Shown: positions 46,277 through 54,196 of the stretch, piece after piece
How positions within the stretch are numbered: the first letter of the stretch is position 1
Layout of the letters: each line of letters opens with the position of its first letter
Source: CAJQQK01 sp051010015
GTDB taxonomy: Bacteria; Pseudomonadota; Alphaproteobacteria; Rhizobiales; Hyphomicrobiaceae
Direction of reading: 5' to 3'
DNA: 64,000 nucleotides
Assembly (NCBI GenBank): GCA_051010015.1
Contig: JBPCVZ010000098.1
Span: 26,653-90,652, forward strand
The notes under the pieces: generated by a model
The model's database searches: none
Told to the model about the DNA's origin: nothing
What the model saw: only the letters and a program-made list of their open reading frames with translations
Translations under genes and position numbers: made by a program

Positions 46277-46849
46277 ATGAAGGGGTCACGGACGCGAAGG
46301 GTTATCGACGCCAAGCAAACTGTAGACAACGGCGTAAACCTCGAAGCGGCTGTTGATGCCCAACTGGACGACAAAATCTTGCATATCACCTGGCAGGCCA
46401 ACTGCGAGTGGATCACCGGCGTTTACGTCCGTTCAACGGTTGATGGCCATGCAGAACCGGATGGGGCTGCGGTTCGCAGCAAAAAGTTCTCTGTAGCAGC
46501 AGACTATCCAGAACTACTCGCCGGTGAAGACCGCGCGCCGACGCCCATTGAACTCGTTCTGTCGGCTCTGGCCAGCTGTTTGACAGGCGGCGTTGCCATC
46601 ACAGCTCAGTATCGAGGAATCCGATTGCGCTATATCGAGACAATCGCTGAAGGGACTTCGGACGTCCGCGGAACTCTCGCGAGAGAGCCTGGTAACCACA
46701 ATAGAAACAGCATGATAGCAGTATCGTTCGTAATTGATGCAGATGCGACATTAGACGAGATCGAAGGCCTTGTTGCCGAAGCACAGGAGCGTTCGGCTGT
46801 GCTGAAACTGTTGGGGGAATCGATCGACGTTGTCGTTGATGTGAAGTAG
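46277..46849 (+). CDS. OsmC family protein
   Basis: A 190 aa OsmC/Ohr-fold protein; the family reduces organic peroxides using Cys. The central helix reads PTPIELVLSALASCLTGGVAITAQYRGI, with Cys in the position of the peroxidatic Cys. The second Cys of typical Ohr/OsmC is replaced: the C-terminal helix is EAQERSAVLKLL with no Cys. The protein therefore may not be a classical two-Cys peroxidase. The first 45 residues are an N-terminal extension. Confidence 0.8.
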   Translation: MKGSRTRRVIDAKQTVDNGVNLEAAVDAQLDDKILHITWQANCEWITGVYVRSTVDGHAEPDGAAVRSKKFSVAADYPELLAGEDRAPTPIELVLSALASCLTGGVAITAQYRGIRLRYIETIAEGTSDVRGTLAREPGNHNRNSMIAVSFVIDADATLDEIEGLVAEAQERSAVLKLLGESIDVVVDVK

Positions 46850-47159
46850 CGGCATTTGGTCTTGCGTGGCCCCATTGGAAACAGAGAGTTTTCGGCTTTT
46901 GCGGAGGGTGCCGCGCGACCCGCGTTTGCGGTTGATATCGGAAGTTCTGCGGCCACATTCTCAATGGATGGCCGAATTCTCCAGAGTTCCCCGACTAATC
47001 CCCAGCAATCCCTCAAGCATCTGCGTGCCCGCTGCGCCATACACCACACATGCCCCCGTGACCGTGCCAGAAGCGAACTGTCGTCGGGTGACAAACCAAA
47101 ATTCGTGACTTTGATCTTCAGCAAAAGAACGGTGCCGTACTCAAGAAAGGTCCGGGAAG
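46850..47159. other. Intergenic stretch, possible decayed sequence
   Basis: About 310 bp with no confident gene. A minus-strand frame around 46957-47100 reads smoothly (for example VTGACVVYGAAGTQMLEG) but has no clear start or family; it may be a remnant. An FNR-like half-perfect box lies at 47111-47124. Confidence 0.35.
47111..47124. promoter_or_regulatory. FNR/FixK-like box upstream of the alpha/beta hydrolase
   Basis: TTGATCTTCAGCAA: one mismatch from TTGAT-N4-ATCAA, located 36-49 bp before ATG 47160, the same spacing as at the kinase gene. Confidence 0.35.
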
Positions 47160-47993
47160 ATGGCTCGAAAAACGTCTAGACCGTCGAACGATCGGCAGGT
47201 TGTGATAGCCGTTCATGGCTCCGCGAGCACGGGCTCGCAGTGGACTGGACTCGTGACGGAGCTTTCCGACAAGTTTGACGTCGCATCTCCGGATCTCCCG
47301 GGTTACGGCAAATTGCGAAATACCGCGTCATTCGGCCGGCCGTCGCTCTATGGAGACGCGATAAAAATTGCAAGTGTGGCCTATCGGGCTGCGCAACCAG
47401 TGCATCTGGTTGCGCACTCCTATGGCGCAGCTGTTGCGCTCGAGTACGCGATTGAGAATCCGGGTGATGTCGCGAGCTTGACGCTGGTTGAGCCTGCGCT
47501 CTTCCATCTTCTACGCTCGGGTGGTCCGGAGGACAGGGCGCACTACACGGAAATCTGTGCAGTTGCCAGTGCCGTACGAATGGATTGCCTAAATGGTACG
47601 CCGCGGCGTGGGATGTCTCACTTTATCGACTACTGGAATGGTGCCGGCACCTGGCAGTCGATGACACCCGCGATGCAAGCATTGTTCGCCGGGCAATCCC
47701 GCCAAGTCGTGAGGAATTTTACTGCGGCCTTTTCGGAAACCTGGCCGGCATCCGTATGTCAGCGCATTCTTTGCCCGACACTGATCGTGTCTGCAGAGCA
47801 CAGCCGTGGTCCTACGAGGCGCGTCGCGGAGATTTTAGTCGGTGCCATTGGTCAGGCCCGACTCGAGAGGATCGCTGGCGCTGGGCACATGGCGCCTATA
47901 ACACACGCGGATTTGGTCAATCCATTGATCGCAAGTTTTCTGGCTGAGGCCGACTCTGAGCCCACGGATCAATGGTCTCGTGAGGCCGCTTGA
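47160..47993 (+). CDS. Alpha/beta hydrolase
   Basis: A 277 aa alpha/beta-hydrolase fold protein. The oxyanion-hole loop is VIAVHGSASTGSQW. The nucleophile elbow is VAHSYGAAVAL (Ser in H-S-Y-G-A, with Ala where the second Gly is usual). The catalytic His is likely in GAGHMAPITH. No lid or signal peptide. Substrate unknown. Confidence 0.82.
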   Translation: MARKTSRPSNDRQVVIAVHGSASTGSQWTGLVTELSDKFDVASPDLPGYGKLRNTASFGRPSLYGDAIKIASVAYRAAQPVHLVAHSYGAAVALEYAIENPGDVASLTLVEPALFHLLRSGGPEDRAHYTEICAVASAVRMDCLNGTPRRGMSHFIDYWNGAGTWQSMTPAMQALFAGQSRQVVRNFTAAFSETWPASVCQRILCPTLIVSAEHSRGPTRRVAEILVGAIGQARLERIAGAGHMAPITHADLVNPLIASFLAEADSEPTDQWSREAA

Positions 47994-48062
47994 ACAAACG
48001 TGAAATTCAAACGGCATTGCGTTGGCCAATTGCTGGCGCACAGAAATTAAAAGGAAGAAGGC

Positions 48063-48173
48063 ATGAGAATCGAAACAACCAATGTATCCGCCGCCCTGAC
48101 AATCGCTGCACTCGTCCTGGTCGGCCTGCCAGTTGCTGCGAGCGTCTATGGGGGTGCGCATTTTCATCAATGA
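48063..48173 (+). CDS. Small hydrophobic peptide (36 aa), putative
   Basis: A short frame with a good ribosome site (AAGGAAGAAGG) six bases from ATG 48063. It encodes a charged start MRIETTN, a hydrophobic core AALTIAALVLVGLPVAA and a His-containing end GGAHFHQ. It could be a single-helix membrane peptide or an exported peptide. It lies 70 bp after the hydrolase gene and 111 bp before the DUF1326 gene. The histidines would suit metal binding with the DUF1326/DUF2182 pair. Short length makes it uncertain. Confidence 0.45.
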   Translation: MRIETTNVSAALTIAALVLVGLPVAASVYGGAHFHQ

Positions 48174-48284
48174 CAAGATGTCGGGCTACTCGACTCAGTC
48201 GTAGAGCAAACCACGCAAAAGTTGGCGAACAAACGATCAGCGCTGTGAACTAGAGTGAACGTAATTTTCTGGAGCAATTGGCAA

Positions 48285-48974
48285 ATGGCTTACGTTAGTT
48301 GGAAAATCAAGGGACCCAAGATCGGGGGCTGCAGCTGTGACTACGGCTGCCCATGCGAATTCAATGGGCAACCGACGCTTGGCGATCTGTGCGAAGGCAT
48401 GGAGGCTATGCGAATCGAGGAAGGTTGGTTCGGTGAAGGGGCAGATCAGATTCGATTGGATGGCTTGATTGTCGGCGCCCGGTTTCGTTGGCCGGGGCCG
48501 GTCCACGAAGGGCGTGGCATCGCTCAAGGGTTCATCGATCATCGCGCGACCCCGGAGCAGACCGATGCGCTGTTCAAGATACTGGGCGGCGAGGAACAAG
48601 AGCCGACCACTGTGTTTAACATTTACGGCTCCACCATCGAAAAGGAGCTGGACCCAATCTTTGGACAGATCGACTTCGCAGTCGACCTCAAGGCACGGAC
48701 CGCGCACTTCAAGATCGATGGTGTTGTCGACTTTCGAGTCCAGCCAATTAAGAACCCAGTGACAGGCCTCGATCACGCAGCCAGAATCGTACTGCCACAA
48801 GGCTTCGAATTCAGAACCGCGGAGATGGCAAGCGCAACGTTCTACGGCGAAGATGACGAACTCGGAATGAATCGGAGCGAAAGGTATGCGGCGTTGTTTT
48901 ATGCCGCCTATGGTCCGTATGGCATCATTGATGAAGAAACGAATGCCGGCATGACTGCCGCTTTGGTGGCGTGA
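48285..48974 (+). CDS. DUF1326 domain-containing protein
   Basis: A 229 aa protein of unknown function. Start ATG 48285 has GGAG ten bases upstream; a GTG at 48255 is possible. The N-terminus carries the family Cys cluster GGCSCDYGCPCEFNG, which looks like a metal site. No signal peptide. The DUF2182 membrane protein gene follows after 13 bp; the two families are often neighbours, suggesting joint metal handling. Confidence 0.82.
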   Translation: MAYVSWKIKGPKIGGCSCDYGCPCEFNGQPTLGDLCEGMEAMRIEEGWFGEGADQIRLDGLIVGARFRWPGPVHEGRGIAQGFIDHRATPEQTDALFKILGGEEQEPTTVFNIYGSTIEKELDPIFGQIDFAVDLKARTAHFKIDGVVDFRVQPIKNPVTGLDHAARIVLPQGFEFRTAEMASATFYGEDDELGMNRSERYAALFYAAYGPYGIIDEETNAGMTAALVA

Positions 48975-48987
48975 GGTTGATAGTACG

Positions 48988-49815
48988 ATGAGTCTCATCA
49001 TCAATCAGAGTTCGCGGGCCGAGGAGGTTCTTCGCCGCGACAAGTGGATAACGCTTGCCGGGCTTGTCATCGTTACGTTTTGCTCATGGAGTTTTTTGTT
49101 GAGCGGAGCTGGCACAGGCATGAGCATGCAGGCCATGTCAACATGGTCCTTTCCACCGCCGAGCCATGGGCCGATGGTGGCGGAGTGGACGCTTGCCTAT
49201 TGGGGCATCATGCTTGTCATGTGGTGGGGTATGATGATTGCAATGATGACGCCGAGTGCGACACCGGTCGTGCTGCTCTATGGACGCGTTTCGCGGCACG
49301 CGATGCGCAAAGGGCGTATCAGATCCGGCGTCATTCCCACTGCATCATTCCTCGCTGGATACTTGATCGCTTGGCTGATGTTTAGCGCGATTGCCACGGT
49401 CCTTCAGTGGAGCCTAGAGCACTTTGGCATCGTCCATGGAATGTTCATGTGGAGCATCAGTACGTGGTTATCTGCCGCCTTGCTTATCACCGCCGGTCTC
49501 TACCAGTTTTCTGGCATCAAGCGAGTGTGTCTAGAGCACTGCCGGTCACCGGCTGAGTACCTTTCGCGTCATTGGCGAGACGGCCGATGGGGCGCTCTTC
49601 GCATGGGCATAAGTCACGGTAGTTACTGTCTTGGATGCTGTTGGGTACTCATGACCCTACTGTTTGTCGGCGGCGCAATGAATCTGGTTTGGATTGCCGG
49701 CTTGTCGATGGTCGTGATGGTAGAGAAATTTGCACCGTTCGGGCATCGAGTGGCTCAGGTGTTGGGCACTGTAATGATTTGCGCTGGCATCTGGGTGCTG
49801 ATGCCGGTGGCATGA
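48988..49815 (+). CDS. DUF2182 family integral membrane protein
   Basis: A 275 aa protein with about six to seven membrane helices. Met- and His-rich segments (GMSMQAMSTW, WWGMMIAMMTPSATP) and a Cys pair in GSYCLGCCWVLM suggest metal binding in the membrane. Described families call it a predicted metal-binding membrane protein. Pairs with the DUF1326 protein encoded just upstream. Confidence 0.82.
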   Translation: MSLIINQSSRAEEVLRRDKWITLAGLVIVTFCSWSFLLSGAGTGMSMQAMSTWSFPPPSHGPMVAEWTLAYWGIMLVMWWGMMIAMMTPSATPVVLLYGRVSRHAMRKGRIRSGVIPTASFLAGYLIAWLMFSAIATVLQWSLEHFGIVHGMFMWSISTWLSAALLITAGLYQFSGIKRVCLEHCRSPAEYLSRHWRDGRWGALRMGISHGSYCLGCCWVLMTLLFVGGAMNLVWIAGLSMVVMVEKFAPFGHRVAQVLGTVMICAGIWVLMPVA

Positions 49816-49866
49816 TGCCTACGCGGCCGTATCGTAATTGACATACATTGCGGCTGAACAAGAGAG

Positions 49867-49901
49867 GTTAAGGCCATCGGCTAGCGCCTACCGGCCTTAA
49901 C
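49867..49901. repeat. Inverted repeat between DUF2182 and regulator genes
   Basis: GTTAAGGCC / GGCCTTAAC, a perfect 9 bp stem with a 17 nt spacer. No T-run follows, so it could be an operator of the regulator gene starting at 49949 or a weak terminator of the DUF2182 operon. Confidence 0.45.
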
Positions 49902-49948
49902 TTGGCGCCCAACTTGTGTATGATCAGTACCCGGCGAGGACTGATCTA

Positions 49949-51601
49949 ATGCTTCTATCTTTCAATGCGTTCCTAATTGATGAAAAGAACTACACACTGT
50001 GTTGTGAGGGAGAGGAATGCAACGTTGAGCCGCTCGTTTTTGATCTGATATTATTCCTGGCACGGAATCCCCAACGCCTGGTCTCACGCGACGAATTGAT
50101 CGAGAATGTCTGGAGCAATCGGATCGTGTCTGACGCAACGATCTCGAGCTGTATCAAAGCTGCGCGACAAGTATTGGGTGATAACGGCAACGAGCAAAGG
50201 GTCATCCGCACGATCCGAAGTCGGGGAATCCAGTTCCTTGCGGATGTGACAGCCATCGAAAATCTGCCTGAGAAGGTCAGCCCTGAGCCGGCACAAAGCG
50301 GGCCCGTTACCCAGTCTCTGGAAGGCGCGGATACCGGACACTTGGGGCGACTATCGGAATTCGACAGAGACGGGTGTCGAGCGGACGCGTTGGGAGATTT
50401 CAAGCTGCCAGAACGTCCATCCATTGCCGTGATGCCCTTCGAAACACTGGATCAGGCGATCGACCATATCGTATTTTCCGACGGATTGACGCACGACATC
50501 ATCTCTCGAATATCCCGACTACGCTGGTTGTTCGTCATAGCTCGTGGCTCAACCTTTACTTTCCGAAACACGACAGAGCGGACCGACCAAATAGCGCGGG
50601 CGCTCGGTGTCCGATATGTCGCCAACGGTACGGTTCGCTTTGCGGGCAATCGTGTGCGCGTCAATGCGTTCTTGGTCGACGCTATCTCAGGTCATGAGAT
50701 TTGGGCGGACCGCTTCGATCGGCAGATCGATGATATCTTTGCAATACAGGACGAGATCTCAAGTGCCATCGTCAGTTATTTGGAGGTTGAGATCGAAGAA
50801 GCGGAGCAGAAGCGCGCGTTGCACAGCCCGCCGGAAACGCTGGGTGCCTGGAGCAACTATCATCGCGGCATTTGGCACATGCATCGCTTCAGCAAGGACA
50901 ATTTCGCCCAAGCCGAACACTTCTTTCAGAGGTCGTGCGAGATAGACCCTGACAGTCCGCGTTCATTTGCGGGCCTGTCGTTTGTCAACTTCCAACGTCA
51001 TTTTCTCGGTCTGGTTCCTGATCGAGAGGAGGCGCTTGATCGAGCGTTTGAGCTAGCAGAGCACAGCATCGAGCTCGATCCGAAAGATCCTCTCGGACAT
51101 ATGGCTCTTGGCCGTGCACTTTTGATGCGTCGCGAATACGATCATTCGATCGACGAACTGGAAACATCGATTCGGCTGAACCCCAACCTAGCCCCAGCCC
51201 AGTTTTCGCTGAGCCGCACGCTTATGGCAGCGGGGATCAGCGAACGCGGTATAGAGGCAGCTGACATTGCGCGACGGCTGAGCCCGAATGACCCGATGCG
51301 CTTTGCGATGCTGTCCGTTCGTGCCAATTGCCTGGCTCAGATGGGCGAGTTTGAAGAAGCGGTGAAATGGGTGCAACAGGCCACGCATCAGTCGAATGCG
51401 CATTTCCATATACTGGCAATTGCCGTTTACATCACATGCGCTGCCGACGAGATGGACCTAGCTCGGAAATACAAGGATCGCCTGCTGCGAAACCGGCCGG
51501 ACTATCGGATAAGTGACTTTTTCCGCGGTTTTCCACTTCGGTCGAAGGAACACATAGCGCTGGTGGTGGACGGCTTGAGGAAAGCTGGACTACCGGAGTA
51601 G
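49949..51601 (+). CDS. CadC-like transcriptional regulator with C-terminal TPR region
   Basis: A 550 aa protein from ATG 49949 (GAGG upstream; a GTG at 49916 lacks a ribosome site). The N-terminal OmpR-type winged helix (about 1-95) contains RLVSRDELIENVWSNRIVSDATISSCIKAARQVLGD. A middle domain (about 150-290) starts RPSIAVMPFETL and includes RALGVRYVANGTVRFAGNRVRVNAFLVDA, seen in many regulators annotated with adenylate cyclase-like or TolB-like parts. TPR-like helices follow. No membrane helix is evident, so it is probably cytosolic. Target unknown. Confidence 0.82.
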   Translation: MLLSFNAFLIDEKNYTLCCEGEECNVEPLVFDLILFLARNPQRLVSRDELIENVWSNRIVSDATISSCIKAARQVLGDNGNEQRVIRTIRSRGIQFLADVTAIENLPEKVSPEPAQSGPVTQSLEGADTGHLGRLSEFDRDGCRADALGDFKLPERPSIAVMPFETLDQAIDHIVFSDGLTHDIISRISRLRWLFVIARGSTFTFRNTTERTDQIARALGVRYVANGTVRFAGNRVRVNAFLVDAISGHEIWADRFDRQIDDIFAIQDEISSAIVSYLEVEIEEAEQKRALHSPPETLGAWSNYHRGIWHMHRFSKDNFAQAEHFFQRSCEIDPDSPRSFAGLSFVNFQRHFLGLVPDREEALDRAFELAEHSIELDPKDPLGHMALGRALLMRREYDHSIDELETSIRLNPNLAPAQFSLSRTLMAAGISERGIEAADIARRLSPNDPMRFAMLSVRANCLAQMGEFEEAVKWVQQATHQSNAHFHILAIAVYITCAADEMDLARKYKDRLLRNRPDYRISDFFRGFPLRSKEHIALVVDGLRKAGLPE

Positions 51602-51802
51602 GCAGGGCGGTAGGCTTCTGGCCAGAAGATCGCGCGGGCGGTTTCGCTAGTCCACGGAGCAAGTCTTGTTTCGTGTTCAGACTGCTACATGTTCGGACAT
51701 GACCTCTTGGGCTTTGCGCCGTACCAGGATGGAGCCGAGTCTCACACACGCGCGCAGTCGTCGTACACAGGCGATCTCTGCGGCACAACGCACCTCAAGG
51801 CA

Positions 51803-52270
51803 TCAATTTCCGCCAAGTGGAAGACTGGTCGTTGAGATGATCTCCTCCATCGACAGCAGAGATGTCACATTGAATATGCTGACATCGGCGACAAGCGACT
51901 GATAGAATTCATCGTACGCCCGCGCATCCGCTACGCGAACTTTGAGGATGTAGTCGACATCGCCAGCCAACCGATGCGCTTCAAGTATCTCCGGCCTTCG
52001 TTTTAGAGCGCCGAGAAATGTTGATAGCCAGTCCGCATCATGTTCGGCTGTTCGGATGAGCACGTAAAAGCACATCGCCAGCCCGACAGAATTGGGGGCG
52101 ACAATAGCGACTTGCCTGTCGATGATTCCGCGCGACTTCAGTCGCTTGATGCGGTTCCAAACCGGCGTCTTGGATGAGCCGACCTGTGCCGCCAACTCCT
52201 CTAGAGACTGGGTGGCGTCTTCCTGCAGGCAGACCAGAATTCGGCGATCCAATTCATCAAGCATGGCCAT
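51803..52270 (-). CDS. Lrp/AsnC family transcriptional regulator
   Basis: A 155 aa protein with an N-terminal helix-turn-helix (LDELDRRILVCLQEDATQSLEELAAQVGSSKTPVWNRIKRL) and a C-terminal RAM ligand-binding domain. It is divergent from the cysG operon across 157 bp, so it may regulate sulfite reduction in response to an amino acid such as cysteine. AAGGA is present upstream of ATG 52270. Confidence 0.88.
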   Translation of the reverse strand: MAMLDELDRRILVCLQEDATQSLEELAAQVGSSKTPVWNRIKRLKSRGIIDRQVAIVAPNSVGLAMCFYVLIRTAEHDADWLSTFLGALKRRPEILEAHRLAGDVDYILKVRVADARAYDEFYQSLVADVSIFNVTSLLSMEEIISTTSLPLGGN

Positions 52271-52427
52271 ATTCCAGCATCCTTTGCGTTGAGACTGATT
52301 TAGTCCGTATTTGCAGAAAATGGAAGAAGAAAATTCTTAATTTAGCGATCATGTGGCCAGATAATAGAAAAATATCCTATACTAGTACGAGCCGATTCTG
52401 GCGTTGCATGCAGAATACGAGGTCAAC

Positions 52428-53870
52428 ATGCGGCATCTGCCTATCTATCTTGATGTCAAGGAAGCTGCGATCGTTGTCTCAGGTGCAGGCGAAGTAGCAG
52501 CAGGAAAACTGCGGACGCTGTTAAAGACGAGCGCTGCAGTGAGTGTATTCGGTGTGGACCCTGTTGCGTCTGTTCGGGGATGGGCCGGACAGGGAAGGCT
52601 AACGCTGGTCAATCGTGCAATCGCAGCAGACGATGCTGACAAGGCCCGGTTGTTGTATGCTGCGAACGGAAATGCTGAAGAAGACGCGCGCGCCGCAGCC
52701 ATCGGACGGGCGGCAGGCGCACTGGTCAATATCGTCGACAATATCGAAGACAGCGCGTTCATTACACCGGCCCTTGTCGATCGTGATCCGGTAACAGTAG
52801 CGATCGGGACCGAGGGTGCCGCGCCCGTGTTGGCGCGACGCATTAAGGCGCAGACCGAAGCACAACTTGACAACAAAGTTGGTGTCTTGGCGCGCATCGG
52901 CAAAGAGTTTCGCCCTGCCGCCTCGATGCTTCCCAACGGGCACAGTCGCCGGTTGTTCTGGTCCAAATACTACGACGAAATCGGACCGGCAGCATTGAGC
53001 GACGGCGGCGAGCGGCAGGTGCGAATGGCATTGGCTGAATTGCTCTCGACGCACCTCGAAGAGGCAAATCTAGCCTGCACCAAGTCTACATCCGGTCATG
53101 TCTGGATAATCGGTGCTGGTCCAGGTGATCCTGATCTCCTGACAAATCAAGCGCGTCGCGCACTGCATGCCGCAGACGTAGTCGTACACGATCGGCTTGT
53201 TTCGAGCCAAGTTCTGGACTTGGCGCGACGCGAAGCTTTGTTCATCGAAGTTGGCAAGGTGCCAGGAGGCAAGAGCTGGCGACAGGTGGACATAAACCGG
53301 GTGCTGATCGAACAAGCAAGTCAAGGGCTACGTGTCGCCCGGCTGAAATCCGGTGATCCGACAATCTATGGACGCCTTGACGAAGAGATGGATGCCCTCG
53401 ATGAAAACGGCATCCAATTTGAGATCGTGCCGGGCATTACTTCCGCGTTGGCTGCCGCTGCACGGGCAAAAGTCTCGCTGACCCGCCGTCAACGCAATTC
53501 CGAATTGCGTCTGCTGACGGGGCAGGATGTAAATGGTTTTGCCGAGCAGAACTGGATTGCATTGGCGCGCCCGGGTGCGGTCGCGGCGATTTACATGGGA
53601 GTCCGAGCTGCTCGCTTTATGCAGGGCCGATTGCTGATGCACGGAGCTGATCCGCAGACGGCGATCACAATCGTCGAAAACGTCTCACGCGCCAACGAGC
53701 GGACAATCGCAACGACCCTTGGTGAGGTGGTTGCGGCAATGGACAACGCGCTCCTTGAAGGACCAGCCATCATTCTATTCGGCCTTTTGCCGCGCAAAGC
53801 CGAAACAGATCAATCGCCTATTGAGCAGGACTTCAACGAAAGTGGCAATCGAGTGGGAGCAAGGGAATGA
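52428..53870 (+). CDS. cysG: Siroheme synthase (trifunctional CysG)
   Basis: A 480 aa enzyme that makes sirohaem, the cofactor of the sulfite reductase encoded two genes on. The start ATG 52428 follows GAGG; MRHLPIYLDVKEAAIVVSGAGEVAAGKL is the NAD-binding dehydrogenase/ferrochelatase part (about 1-210). The C-terminal methyltransferase (about 220-470) has GAGPGDPDLLT, VVHDRLVS and LKSGDPTIYGR. The TGA overlaps the ATG of the DUF2849 gene. AT-rich sequence with TATACT upstream may be the promoter. Confidence 0.9.
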   Translation: MRHLPIYLDVKEAAIVVSGAGEVAAGKLRTLLKTSAAVSVFGVDPVASVRGWAGQGRLTLVNRAIAADDADKARLLYAANGNAEEDARAAAIGRAAGALVNIVDNIEDSAFITPALVDRDPVTVAIGTEGAAPVLARRIKAQTEAQLDNKVGVLARIGKEFRPAASMLPNGHSRRLFWSKYYDEIGPAALSDGGERQVRMALAELLSTHLEEANLACTKSTSGHVWIIGAGPGDPDLLTNQARRALHAADVVVHDRLVSSQVLDLARREALFIEVGKVPGGKSWRQVDINRVLIEQASQGLRVARLKSGDPTIYGRLDEEMDALDENGIQFEIVPGITSALAAAARAKVSLTRRQRNSELRLLTGQDVNGFAEQNWIALARPGAVAAIYMGVRAARFMQGRLLMHGADPQTAITIVENVSRANERTIATTLGEVVAAMDNALLEGPAIILFGLLPRKAETDQSPIEQDFNESGNRVGARE

Positions 53871-54196
53871 CTGAGCGTTGTGGGCATATCGTTAGCGCCA
53901 ACGACCTTTTTGAAGGCAATGTCGTCTACATGAAGGCCTGTGGCGCCTGGACGAAGTCCTTGGAAGAGGCTGCCGTTGCCGCCGACAAGGAAGCAGCAAA
54001 AGAGCTATTGCGCATCGCTCATCGGCAGGTCGATCGAGTTGTGGGGCCCTATTTGATCGCCGTTCTCAATTCGGAGCGCGCAATCGAACCAAGTCACATA
54101 CGCGAAAAGCTGCGTGACACGGGACCGTCCATCGTTCCCATCCAATCCAGCACAACCAGCCACAAAGAGCGCGAGGGCAATCATGTATCGCTATGA
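53867..54196 (+). CDS. DUF2849 domain-containing protein
   Basis: A 109 aa protein. This small family is encoded between cysG and the sulfite reductase gene in many alphaproteobacteria. It starts with HIVSANDLFEGNVVYM and AWTKSLEEAAVA, the conserved part. Function unknown; a role in sirohaem insertion or reductase assembly is a guess from context. It overlaps both neighbours (4 and 14 bp). Confidence 0.83.
   Translation: MTERCGHIVSANDLFEGNVVYMKACGAWTKSLEEAAVAADKEAAKELLRIAHRQVDRVVGPYLIAVLNSERAIEPSHIREKLRDTGPSIVPIQSSTTSHKEREGNHVSL

Noticed and set aside
46630..47124. A 164-codon minus-strand frame
   Set aside because: Mostly antisense to the OsmC-like gene; the remaining part has no recognisable family.
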